8,769 nt of DNA from Syntrophaceae bacterium CG2_30_49_12 (GCA_001873675.1 MNZP01000196.1:1-8769); one strand, 5' to 3'; positions 1-6,507 are shown, counted from the stretch's first letter. The notes: generated by a model from the sequence alone, not told the origin. Made by a program: numbers and translations.

Positions 1-3
1 TTG

Positions 4-52
4 GTAACTGTTCAGGTAGCCACCAAGGCACTAAGTAGTTGTCACAAAATAA
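4..52 (+). repeat. Left terminal inverted repeat of the IS
   Basis: It begins GTAACTGTTCAG, contains GCCACCAAGG and CACTAAG, and ends CACAAAATAA just beyond the transposase stop codon. Against the complement of the right end it aligns in blocks (GTRACTRTTCA, GCCACYAAGG, ACAAAATAA) with two gaps that add about 12 nt. Block similarity is seen directly; its role as transposase binding site is inferred. Confidence 0.6.
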
Positions 53-57
53 TATGA

Positions 58-1281
58 TCAATTTCGGGTAACGTTTGGCTTAATGGTATAGTTCCACTCA
101 CCATAAAAAGAGTCTTTGAGAAGATTAACCGCTTTAAGTTCTTTATCTGTTACTTTGACCCCTTTGGGGTAGCTGTTGGGGTCGATTTCGCATTCAACCT
201 GAAGTCCGGTTTTGGTTGTTGTTGAGGAGATCAGGTTGACAATTACTTCATGGCTAATGAGTGGCTTACCCCGCCAATTCTGACTAATAAAAGAAAATAA
301 ACGATGCTCGATTTTGTTCCATTTACTGGTCCCGGGTGGGAAATGGCAAATAAAAATAGACAGTCCCGTTTCATTACTGAGTTTTTGCAGTTCTGTTTTC
401 CACAACCTTACCCTGGAACCATTGCTGCCCCCACCGTCTGCAGTAATGAGCAATCGCTTCGCCATAGGATAGACCTTATGCCCCATCGTTTTCCACCACC
501 GGCGGATGGACTCGACTGCAAAGGCAGCCGTGTCTTTATCAACTCCGACACTGACCCATCCTTTATTTTGCGAAAGATCATACACCCCATAAGGGGTTAT
601 TTTACCACCGCCAAGACTTTCAAAATCATAAACCAATACCTCTTCGGGGCTGCCCTTCGGTCGCCATTCGCGGCCTTGGTTTTTAAAGTTTCCAACAAGT
701 TCTTTCTTCTTGGTATCAACCGAAATAACCGGCTGACGCTGTTTCTGAAATTGTTTCACCTTTTGATGTATATACTCAAATTGGGCGTCTCTGTCAGGAT
801 GCGAGCCGCCTTCAATCGTCTTACGATTGGCCTGCAAGCTGTAGCCCATCTGACCCAGCATTTCAGCAACCATCCGGTGACTGGTTTCATGGCCCATTTT
901 CTTAAGCTCATCAGCCAAGCGCCGTACACTCTTACAGGTCCAAAGAAGGGCAGATTCAGGATCTCCTCTGGTAACAGGCTCAATCAGCTGCTCCAGATCC
1001 GCTTTAAGCGTATGGTCTTTTTGGATTGTTCGCTTGCGCCCGCCACCTGGCTTTCGGATTCGTTCCTTAATTGGAGCGATATCTTCAATTTTATCTCTTT
1101 CAAGTTCAAGAGCTCCTGCAGCAACGGTGTTTCGCGACAATCCGGTAGTTTTCGCAACACGGGAGGCTCCACCATATCCAAGGATCTGTGCTTCGATGGC
1201 AGCAAGGATTCTGCGTTGCTTCTCATTGAGAAAAGGACTAAAAAGCTTAAAACGCTTTTCTATAATATTTTCCATGTCCAT
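58..1281 (-). CDS. ISAzo13-family DDE transposase, full length
   Basis: The 407-residue product matches the ISAzo13 / Rhodopirellula-type DDE transposase family, which cuts and joins DNA at the element's inverted ends. An N-terminal helix-turn-helix-like segment lies around residues 36-60 (GGASRVAKTTGLSRNTV), followed by a basic stretch (RKPGGGRKR, 76-84). The catalytic RNase H-like core shows the expected acidic residues: D189 in SVDTKKKE, D282 in ITADGGGSN and E325 in WNKIEHRLF. The HFPPGTSKWNKIEHR block (313-327) is typical of the family. The frame is open throughout, so the gene may be functional. The first ATG is at 1281 and a second lies two codons downstream (1275). No Shine-Dalgarno precedes either, and a promoter sits directly upstream. 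A 331-residue open frame on the other strand is only its antisense shadow. Confidence 0.93.
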   Translation of the reverse strand: MDMENIIEKRFKLFSPFLNEKQRRILAAIEAQILGYGGASRVAKTTGLSRNTVAAGALELERDKIEDIAPIKERIRKPGGGRKRTIQKDHTLKADLEQLIEPVTRGDPESALLWTCKSVRRLADELKKMGHETSHRMVAEMLGQMGYSLQANRKTIEGGSHPDRDAQFEYIHQKVKQFQKQRQPVISVDTKKKELVGNFKNQGREWRPKGSPEEVLVYDFESLGGGKITPYGVYDLSQNKGWVSVGVDKDTAAFAVESIRRWWKTMGHKVYPMAKRLLITADGGGSNGSRVRLWKTELQKLSNETGLSIFICHFPPGTSKWNKIEHRLFSFISQNWRGKPLISHEVIVNLISSTTTKTGLQVECEIDPNSYPKGVKVTDKELKAVNLLKDSFYGEWNYTIKPNVTRN

Positions 1282-1287
1282 GCAAAG

Positions 1288-1316
1288 CGTATAGCATGAA
1301 CATAATAAATGGTCAA
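1288..1316 (-). promoter_or_regulatory. Probable sigma-70-type promoter of the transposase
   Basis: On the minus strand TTGACC (1316-1311) is followed by a 17-nt spacer and TATACG (1293-1288). Transcription would start near 1281-1282, at or next to the transposase ATG. The mRNA would then be leaderless or nearly so, which fits the missing ribosome binding site. Inferred from hexamer matches only. Confidence 0.5.
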
Positions 1317-1317
1317 G

Positions 1318-1354
1318 TTATTTTGTTACGATCCCTTAGTGGCTGAATAGTCAC
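1318..1354 (-). repeat. Right terminal inverted repeat of the IS
   Basis: Read on the minus strand it starts GTGACTATTCAGCCACTAAG and ends ACAAAATAA. Its first 14 bases differ from the end of the 121-bp MITE at 8587-8707 by one base. The 24-base inner part (1318-1341) matches the inner left end (29-52) at 19 of 24 positions without gaps. Confidence 0.65.
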
Positions 1355-1554
1355 AAGTGAAAGGTTTAAAACCTGCTAAATCAAGACTGGTTAAACCTAA
1401 AGTTGCTGCGGTAGCATAGTTTTTATGAATGCCCGAAAGTTACGAATATACCTGGGCGGAAAGGGATTGGGATAAATATTATGAAAAGATTATTGAAAAA
1501 GTAAAAAAGGGTTAAGATGAAAGGGGCAAGGAGCGGGGAGGCGCAATTTAGGAC
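1355..1554. other. Remnant and intergenic region beside the IS, no secure gene
   Basis: About 200 nt separate the IS from the toxin promoter. In one plus frame 1357-1419 reads VKGLKPAKSRLVKPKVAAVA and then stops; it looks like the Lys/Pro-rich tail of a protein whose body is not visible, perhaps cut off by the IS. It carries two small palindromes, AGGTTT-A-AAACCT at 1362-1374 and GGTTAAACC further on. A 28-codon frame at 1429-1515 (MPESYEYTWAERDWDKYYEK...) begins right after a stop codon and has no clear ribosome binding site. I do not recognise either peptide. A purine-rich run follows at 1514-1540. Confidence 0.4.
1521..1540 (+). repeat. Purine-rich direct repeat, left of the toxin-antitoxin genes
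   Basis: AAGGGGCAAGGAGCGGGGAG here closely resembles 2203-2223, with one extra base and a few substitutions. The two copies bracket the toxin-antitoxin cassette. Purine-rich spacers of this sort may be simple low-complexity sequence. Confidence 0.4.
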
Positions 1555-1582
1555 TTGACAGGCTTTTTTATTTGTATATAAT
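1555..1582 (+). promoter_or_regulatory. Consensus promoter of the toxin-antitoxin operon
   Basis: TTGACA at 1555-1560 and TATAAT at 1577-1582 are both perfect sigma-70 hexamers, separated by 16 bp. Transcription would start near 1589-1591, giving a leader of about 17 nt before the toxin GTG at 1607. So strong a promoter fits a module held down by autorepression. Confidence 0.8.
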
Positions 1583-1592
1583 TAATATATAC
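1574..1592. promoter_or_regulatory. Palindromic candidate operator over the -10 box
   Basis: GTATATA (1574-1580) and TATATAC (1586-1592) form a perfect inverted repeat of 7-bp arms around ATTAA. It covers the -10 hexamer and reaches the expected start of transcription. Ribbon-helix-helix antitoxins of this type commonly repress their own operon by binding palindromes there. The repeat is seen; its use by the antitoxin encoded at 1890-2183 is inferred. AT-rich promoters can form such repeats by chance. Confidence 0.5.
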
Positions 1593-1606
1593 AGAACAGG
1601 GGTCCC

Positions 1607-1924
1607 GTGACGGCTGATTTAGTTCTTGTAGAAGGCTTTGAGTGGGACAAAGGAAATATCAAAAAAAATTGGGAAACCCATGGGGTTACCTTTCTTGAGT
1701 GTGAAGAAGTTTTCTTTAACCAACCCTTAATTGTTCAGGGAGATGAGGTTCATTCTCAGGAAGAGATTCGTTATTATGTATTAGGACAAACCGACCGGGA
1801 GCGGCGTCTTTTTATCGTTTTTACCATCAGAAATAAGAAGATCAGGGTTATCTCTGCCAGGGACATGAACAGGAAGGAGAAAATCATTTATGACCAGGAA
1901 ATTAAAAAAGATACCAAAATTTAA
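1607..1924 (+). CDS. brnT: BrnT-family (DUF497) ribonuclease toxin
   Basis: The 105-residue product matches BrnT toxins: small RelE-like endoribonucleases that cleave RNA and slow translation until bound by the antitoxin. Family hallmarks are visible in order: GFEWDKGN (10-17), the N..THGVTF segment (21-29), EEVFF (33-37), a conserved Arg in EEIRYYVLG (52-60), RRLFIVFT (66-73), and the C-terminal IRVISARDMNRKEK block (79-92) followed by a Tyr. The length is normal, perhaps slightly extended at the C-terminus. GTG at 1607 is the only in-frame start before FEWD and has AGGGG just upstream. The toxin gene comes first and overlaps the antitoxin gene by 35 nt, the usual order for brnTA operons. 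Confidence 0.9.
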   Translation: MTADLVLVEGFEWDKGNIKKNWETHGVTFLECEEVFFNQPLIVQGDEVHSQEEIRYYVLGQTDRERRLFIVFTIRNKKIRVISARDMNRKEKIIYDQEIKKDTKI

Positions 1925-2183
1925 AAGTGAAAAAGAGGAAGTAAATTTTTGGTCCACTCATGATTCAGCCGACTATATTGATTATACCAAGGCTAAGAGA
2001 ATGGTATTTTCACATTTAAAACCATCGACACGGTCTATTTCCGTCAGGCTTCCTGAATCACTTATTGAGCATTTAAAGCTCCTGGCCAATAAACGTGATA
2101 TTCCTTACCAGTCTTTATTAAAAATGCTTTTGATCGAAAAAGTGGAAGAGCAATTACGCATCCCTGAAACACGCTTACCGTAA
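1890..2183 (+). CDS. CopG-family antitoxin partner of BrnT (BrnA-like)
   Basis: The 97-residue product resembles the CopG_antitoxin family. Such antitoxins cap the toxin with one half and bind operator DNA as a ribbon-helix-helix dimer with the other. The conserved opening KIPKFKSEKEE and FWSTHDSADYIDY (7-32) is followed by the KPSTRSISVRLPESL segment (44-58), which holds the DNA-contacting strand, then the helical LLANKRDIPYQSLLKMLL (64-81). The ATG at 1890 lies inside the end of the toxin gene, with AAGGAG at 1874-1879 and 10 nt of spacing, so the genes are probably translationally coupled. It likely represses the promoter at 1555-1582. I leave the symbol blank because brnA is used for more than one antitoxin family. 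Confidence 0.88.
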   Translation: MTRKLKKIPKFKSEKEEVNFWSTHDSADYIDYTKAKRMVFSHLKPSTRSISVRLPESLIEHLKLLANKRDIPYQSLLKMLLIEKVEEQLRIPETRLP

Positions 2184-2202
2184 GGTTTAAGGATTAAGGG
2201 AT

Positions 2203-2223
2203 AAGGGGATAAGGAGCGATGAG
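2203..2223 (+). repeat. Purine-rich direct repeat, right of the toxin-antitoxin genes
   Basis: The block AAGGGGATAAGGAGCGATGA at 2203-2222 matches the copy at 1521-1540 in AAGGGG, AAGGAGCG and the final GAG (2221-2223). It lies in a run of GGATAAGGG-like short units starting at 2191, so chance similarity is possible. Confidence 0.4.
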
Positions 2224-2238
2224 CTAAGAGCGATGCGC

Positions 2239-2369
2239 ATGGAAAATCCATTAAACATACTGCTGGTATTGAGGTATTTTCCGCCGGAAATCGGGACCGC
2301 GGCCAACCTTTTTTTGATCTGGCCCGCGGGCTGGTGCAGAACGAACATAGGGTGACGGTGCTGACCGGA
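2239..2369 (+). pseudogene. Frameshifted N-terminal fragment of a glycosyltransferase (GT4/WbuB-like)
   Basis: From the ATG at 2239 one frame reads MENPLNILLVLRYFPPEIG, then TAANL. The next frame continues from 2313 as FFDLARGL-like sequence followed by VQNEHRVTVLTG. Joined, this is the typical start of family-4 glycosyltransferases (ILLV..YFPPEIG.AAN, then LA..L...H.VTVLTG), which transfer sugars in cell-surface polysaccharide synthesis. The break falls in a run of seven T at 2309-2315, where one more T would restore the frame. After 2369 the similarity stops and the frame runs into tRNA-Asp, so roughly 90% of the gene is missing. It is dead whether or not the missing T is a sequencing error. 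Family assignment rests on about 44 residues. Confidence 0.65.
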
Positions 2370-2477
2370 CCGGCGGCGCCGGTTTTTTGGGTTCACATCT
2401 CTGCGAGCGACTTCTTGATGAGGGGTGTGAAGTCCTTTGTCTGGACAACTTTTTTACCAGTTAATAAACAAAGTATA
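2370..2477. other. Short gene-free stretch between the glycosyltransferase remnant and tRNA-Asp
   Basis: I see no gene here. On the plus strand GTCC...GGAC followed by six T (about 2431-2456) is a very weak terminator-like shape with only a 4-bp stem. No convincing terminator for the minus-strand tRNA genes is visible. Confidence 0.4.
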
Positions 2478-2554
2478 TGGCGGGGCCGATGGGACTTGAA
2501 CCCACGTCCTCCGGCGTGACAGGCCGGCGTTATAACCATCTTAACTACGACCCC
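2478..2554 (-). tRNA. tRNA-Asp (anticodon GUC)
   Basis: The minus strand folds as a complete tRNA. Acceptor GGGGTCG pairs with CGGCCCC (one G-U). The anticodon stem CCGGC/GCCGG encloses loop CTGTCAC, giving anticodon GUC. The T-arm is GTGGG-TTCAAGT-CCCAT. The discriminator base is G and the 3' CCA is encoded (2480-2478). It follows tRNA-Val by 94 nt and is the last gene of the minus-strand unit. Confidence 0.97.
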
Positions 2555-2616
2555 GAAATACCTCTATCCCTTTTGAAAAACCTTTTTCATCACTGCCATC
2601 AGTTAAACCATGAATC

Positions 2617-2636
2617 GCCTTTCTAACAAGAAAGGC
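2617..2636. other. Hairpin between tRNA-Val and tRNA-Asp
   Basis: GCCTTTC and GAAAGGC form a perfect 7-bp stem with a 6-nt loop. Neither strand has a good T-run directly after it, though the plus strand has TTCTTATT. It may be an RNA-processing structure in a tRNA-Val/tRNA-Asp transcript, or a weak terminator. Confidence 0.4.
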
Positions 2637-2648
2637 TTCTTATTACCA

Positions 2649-2724
2649 TGGTGGGCGGAACAGGGCTCGAACCTGTGACATCCACGGTGTAAACGTGGCG
2701 CTCTCCCAACTGAGCTACCCGCCC
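2649..2724 (-). tRNA. tRNA-Val (anticodon UAC)
   Basis: The minus strand gives acceptor GGGCGGG pairing with TCCGCCC (one G-U), anticodon stem CCACG/CGTGG with loop TTTACAC (anticodon UAC), T-arm ACAGG-TTCGAGC-CCTGT, discriminator A and an encoded CCA (2651-2649). Its 5' end is only 29 nt past the lon stop codon, with no terminator between, so it is probably cotranscribed with lon. Confidence 0.97.
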
Positions 2725-2753
2725 TAATCACATGTTACATAGCAAATGAAAAA

Positions 2754-5219
2754 CTATTTATCCGTGCTGTAGCCATTCATCTGAAGCTGAGGCGTGCTGA
2801 TGACAGGGGGAGCCGGCATGTTATATTTCTCCTCCCCACAAATTTCGCTTCTTCCCGCCTCTTTTTCGGGAAGAAGCGCCCATTTTAAAACCTCATCAAT
2901 ATGGTCAACAAGGACGATTCCCAATGCTTTTAAAACATTGGCAGGAACATCGGCCAGATCCTTTTCATTTTCTCTGGGGATGATAACTGTCTTTATATTC
3001 CCCCGGTGGGCGGCAAGAAGTTTTTCCTTTAAACCACCTATGGGTAACACCCTTCCTCTGAGGGTAATTTCACCGGTCATGGCCATGTCCGCACGAACTT
3101 TTCTCTTCATAAAGGCAGAAGCTATGGATGTAGCCATGGCAATACCTGCCGATGGTCCGTCTTTTGGTATGGCGCCCTCCGGCACGTGCACATGAATGTC
3201 CGTTTCATTATAAAAATTCTCCGGCAAACCAAACCGTTCCGCCCTCGCACGGACATAAGTTAGAGCCGCCTGAGCGGATTCCTGCATTACATCTCCTAAT
3301 TTTCCGGTCAAAATCATCTTACCTGTTCCCCTCATCAGCGAAGACTCAATGTCAAGAAGTTCTCCACCCACTTCCGTCCATGCCAGACCAATGGTCAACC
3401 CGATTTCATCTTTTCCCTCGGTTTCCCCGTATCTGAATTTCGGTACTCCCAGGTACTTCTGAATAACCCGGGATGTGATCTTAAGCTGTCCCCCATTACC
3501 ATTCGTGACGATCTGTCTGGCTACCTTTCTGCATATGGAGGCAATTTCTCTTTCTAAGCTCCTGACACCAGCTTCCCTTGTATATTTCCTGATAATAGTC
3601 AGCAAGGCGCCTTCTGAGAAGGAGATATTATCCTTCGTAAGACCATTGGCCTCCATCTCCTTGGTAACGAGAAATTTCATGGCAATACTCAGCTTTTCCA
3701 GCTCCGTATAACCTGCGATACGAATCACTTCCATCCTGTCCTGGAGAGGAGCAGGTATCGTTTGTAGAACATTGGCCGTCGTAATGAACATTATATCGGA
3801 GAGGTCATAATCAACCTCGATGTAGTTGTCGTTAAAGACGTTGTTCTGTTCCGGATCAAGCACCTCGAGAAGGGCTGCCGAGGGATCTCCCCGGAAATCA
3901 GAACTCAATTTATCAACCTCATCCAGACAAAACACCGGATTATTGGCACCCGCTTTCTTCAATAACTGAATGATCTTTCCCGGTAGAGCGCCGATATAAG
4001 TTCTTCTGTGACCCCTGATCTCGGCCTCGTCTCTGACGCCACCCAGAGACACCCTGACAAATTTCCTATTAGTTGCACGGGCCACCGATTTGGCGACAGA
4101 AGTTTTACCTACACCCGGGGGACCGACAAGACAGAGGATAGACCCCTTATTTTTTTGCACCAGAGTCTGTACGGCAAGGTACTCAAGAATCCGCTCTTTT
4201 ACTTTCTTTAGGCCGTAATGGTCTTCTTCCAGGATTGCCTCTGACTCTTTCAGGGTGTATTTATTTTCTGTCTTTTCAGACCACGGCAGATCCAACAACC
4301 AGTCTATATAATTTCTGACTACCGTAGACTCGGCTGACATAGGAGCCATCATCTGCAATTTTTTAATTTCCTGCTTGACTTTTTGATGAGCTTCTTCTGA
4401 TAATTTTTTCTGTTTCAACCTTTTTTCGAGTTCTGCGATCTCATTCCTGAAATCACCCTTTTCCCCCATCTCTTTCTGGATGGCCCGCATCTGCTCATTT
4501 AAGTAGTAGTCCTTCTGGGTCTTTTCCATCTGTTTTTTGACCCGTTTTTTGATCTTTTCCTCAATCTCCAGGACCTCTATCTCTCCAAAGATTAACTTGT
4601 AGATCGCCTCCAGCCTGTCGGCGATATTGCATATTTCTAAGACTTTCTGCTTGTCTTCGAGCTTTATATTGGTATGGGACACAACAACATCTGCCATCCT
4701 TGAGGGATTTTCTATGGATGCTATAGTGCCAACCATCTCTATAGGCACCTTTTTGCTGAGCTTTACGTAATTTTCAAAAGCCCCCCTTATGCCCCTCATT
4801 AAAGCTTCTGTCTTTATCGCATCCTGATCATCAATGTCTTCCAGCTCTTGAACTCTGACGGAGAAGTTTTCTCTGTCGGGCAGGTATGCTTTGATGACAC
4901 CCCGTTTCTTTCCTTCCACAAGAACCTTAACCGTGCCGTCGGGAAGCCTCAAAAGCTGAATTATGATCCCTATTGTACCTACACGGTAGATATCATCCTC
5001 CGCCGGATTATCCTTTTGTGCATCCTTTTGTGCCGCCATGAATAAGCCCTTCTCATATTTCATGGCAGCTTCAAGGGTGGCAATGGACTTTTCCCTTCCT
5101 ACAAAGAGAGGCACAATCATGTGGGGAAAGACAACCACATCCCTCAACGGCAAAAGGGGAATGACCGATATCTTTTGTTCTTTTTCTCTGTCTTTAATAA
5201 AATCAAGCATTTCAAACAC
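2754..5219 (-). CDS. lon: ATP-dependent protease Lon (La), S16 family
   Basis: Lon is a cytoplasmic AAA+ serine protease that unfolds and degrades misfolded and regulatory proteins. The 821-residue product has the N-terminal substrate-binding domain (about 17-213, starting SVIPLLPLRDVVVFPHM), a coiled-coil linker (about 218-290), and an ATPase domain with Walker A GPPGVGKT (366-373) and Walker B VFCLDEVDK (429-437). The C-terminal protease domain carries the catalytic dyad Ser690 in PKDGPSAG and Lys733 in GGLKEKLLAA. A short Pro-rich tail follows after about residue 783. The first possible start is GTG at 5219, 6 nt after the clpX stop; ATG at 5210, three codons later, is equally plausible. 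Neither has a strong Shine-Dalgarno, which suggests translational coupling to clpX. Confidence 0.98.
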   Translation of the reverse strand: MFEMLDFIKDREKEQKISVIPLLPLRDVVVFPHMIVPLFVGREKSIATLEAAMKYEKGLFMAAQKDAQKDNPAEDDIYRVGTIGIIIQLLRLPDGTVKVLVEGKKRGVIKAYLPDRENFSVRVQELEDIDDQDAIKTEALMRGIRGAFENYVKLSKKVPIEMVGTIASIENPSRMADVVVSHTNIKLEDKQKVLEICNIADRLEAIYKLIFGEIEVLEIEEKIKKRVKKQMEKTQKDYYLNEQMRAIQKEMGEKGDFRNEIAELEKRLKQKKLSEEAHQKVKQEIKKLQMMAPMSAESTVVRNYIDWLLDLPWSEKTENKYTLKESEAILEEDHYGLKKVKERILEYLAVQTLVQKNKGSILCLVGPPGVGKTSVAKSVARATNRKFVRVSLGGVRDEAEIRGHRRTYIGALPGKIIQLLKKAGANNPVFCLDEVDKLSSDFRGDPSAALLEVLDPEQNNVFNDNYIEVDYDLSDIMFITTANVLQTIPAPLQDRMEVIRIAGYTELEKLSIAMKFLVTKEMEANGLTKDNISFSEGALLTIIRKYTREAGVRSLEREIASICRKVARQIVTNGNGGQLKITSRVIQKYLGVPKFRYGETEGKDEIGLTIGLAWTEVGGELLDIESSLMRGTGKMILTGKLGDVMQESAQAALTYVRARAERFGLPENFYNETDIHVHVPEGAIPKDGPSAGIAMATSIASAFMKRKVRADMAMTGEITLRGRVLPIGGLKEKLLAAHRGNIKTVIIPRENEKDLADVPANVLKALGIVLVDHIDEVLKWALLPEKEAGRSEICGEEKYNMPAPPVISTPQLQMNGYSTDK

Positions 5220-5225
5220 CGCTTT

Positions 5226-6485
5226 TCAAGCTGTTTCGGTTTTTGCCTCGTAAAGCAGAATAGGCTGTTCCCTGTTAATAACAACATCTTCGCTGATAAC
5301 ACATTCCCTCACATCCTGGCGTGAGGGAATATCATACATGATATCCAGCATGGTATTTTCAAGGATTGATCGCAACCCTCTTGCTCCTGATTTCCGTTCT
5401 ATGGACAATTTGGCTATTGCCCTCAGGGCGCCGTCCGTAAATTTGAGTTTCACATTTTCAAATTCAAATATTTTTTTGTACTGTTTGATAATGGAATCTT
5501 TGGGTTCAACTAAAGTCTTTATCATGTCTTCCTGATCCAACTCATGCAGGGTGGCAATAACCGGTAACCTGCCGATAAATTCCGGTATCAACCCATATTT
5601 CAAAAGGTCCTCCGGCAGCACTTCCGACAATAATTCACCGATCTTCTTCTCCTGTTTACTCTTAATGTCGGCGCCAAACCCCATAGAAGTGGCGCCGATC
5701 CGCTTAGCAATAATATCTTCGAGGCCATTGAACGCCCCGCCACAGATGAATAGTATATTTATTGTATCCACCTGAATAAATTCCTGCTGGGGGTGCTTTC
5801 TTCCCCCTTTGGGCGGTATGTTTGCCGTGGTGCCTTCTATGATCTTTAAAAGGGCCTGCTGGACGCCTTCACCGGATACGTCTCTTGTAATGGAAGGATT
5901 CCCCGATTTTTTTGCGATCTTATCAATTTCATCTATATAGACAATTCCCCTTCCCGCCCTCTCTACATCATAATCGGCATTCTGAAGAAGGCTCAGGATT
6001 ATATTTTCCACGTCCTCTCCCACATACCCGGCCTCGGTCAGCGTCGTCGCATCGGCGATGGTGAAGGGGACATTCAATATCCTGGCCAGGGTCTTTGCCA
6101 GGAGAGTCTTCCCCGAGCCGGTGGGCCCAATTAACAGAATATTGCTTTTCTGGATTTCAACCGCATCCATGTCAAGATTCGAAAACAAACGTCCGTAATG
6201 GTTATAAACAGCTACGGAGAGAACCTTTTTAGGCTTCTCCTGGCCGATTACATACTGATCAAGAAATTTTTTAATAGCTTTTGGTTTGGGAAAGGCATCT
6301 TTATGCTGTTCGACGTCAGAAATATCGCATTCCTCTTCAATGATACACTTACAGAGCTCCACGCATTCATCACAGATATATGCCGCAGGCCCCGCCACTA
6401 ATTTTCTGACTTCACTCTGTGTCTTTCCGCAAAAAGAACAGAAAAGCATCTGTCCACCTTGATAATCCCTGCCTTTCTTGGCCAT
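5226..6485 (-). CDS. clpX: ClpX, ATP-dependent unfoldase subunit of ClpXP
   Basis: ClpX is the AAA+ hexamer that recognises, unfolds and threads substrates into ClpP. The 419-residue product has an N-terminal C4 zinc-binding domain (Cys16, Cys19, Cys38, Cys41), Walker A GPTGSGKT (120-127), pore loop GYVGE (153-157), Walker B IVYIDEID (181-188) and the RKH loop (229-231). The ClpP-docking loop is MGF (268-270) where E. coli has IGF, a mild change. The arginine finger is in EFIGRLP (R306) and sensor 2 in GARGLR (368-372). The ATG at 6485 is set by a perfect AGGAGG at 6500-6495, 9 nt away. It lies 22 nt after the clpP stop. Confidence 0.98.
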   Translation of the reverse strand: MAKKGRDYQGGQMLFCSFCGKTQSEVRKLVAGPAAYICDECVELCKCIIEEECDISDVEQHKDAFPKPKAIKKFLDQYVIGQEKPKKVLSVAVYNHYGRLFSNLDMDAVEIQKSNILLIGPTGSGKTLLAKTLARILNVPFTIADATTLTEAGYVGEDVENIILSLLQNADYDVERAGRGIVYIDEIDKIAKKSGNPSITRDVSGEGVQQALLKIIEGTTANIPPKGGRKHPQQEFIQVDTINILFICGGAFNGLEDIIAKRIGATSMGFGADIKSKQEKKIGELLSEVLPEDLLKYGLIPEFIGRLPVIATLHELDQEDMIKTLVEPKDSIIKQYKKIFEFENVKLKFTDGALRAIAKLSIERKSGARGLRSILENTMLDIMYDIPSRQDVRECVISEDVVINREQPILLYEAKTETA

Positions 6486-6507
6486 CAGAGAATTCCTCCT
6501 GAGAATG

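Larger units (their letters stand above)
4..1354 (-). mobile_element. ISAzo13-family insertion sequence (about 1.35 kb)
   Basis: The element contains one transposase gene on the minus strand, flanked by related inverted ends. The left end starts GTAACTGTTCAG at 4. The right end reads GGCTGAATAGTCAC up to 1354, whose complement is GTGACTATTCAGCC. Inner parts also match: CACTAAG at 29-35 pairs with CTTAG-TG at 1335-1341, and CACAAAATAA at 43-52 resembles the complement of 1318-1327. The left end is about 12 nt longer than the right, so the repeats align only with gaps. The family is assigned from the protein; the exact borders are inferred. Only three bases (TTG) lie left of the element, and neither a 3-bp nor an 8-bp duplication is seen (the right flank starts AAGTGAAA). 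Confidence 0.65.

Noticed and set aside
304..1299. 331-codon open frame on the plus strand
   Set aside because: It is antisense to the clearly recognised transposase, has no family features, and its composition looks like a reverse-strand reading.
2431..2456. Plus-strand hairpin plus six T as an intrinsic terminator
   Set aside because: The stem is only about 4 bp with a 7-nt loop, too weak to support, and no intact plus-strand gene precedes it.
2251..2519. Short frames over the glycosyltransferase remnant and tRNA-Asp, including one ending RGRWDLNPRPPA
   Set aside because: Apart from the glycosyltransferase fragment itself, these are antisense shadows or read into tRNA-Asp.
1..2554. Genomic island integrated at the tRNA-Asp 3' end with a duplicated att site
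   Set aside because: No second copy of the tRNA-Asp 3' end is visible in the left part, and there is no integrase in the window.
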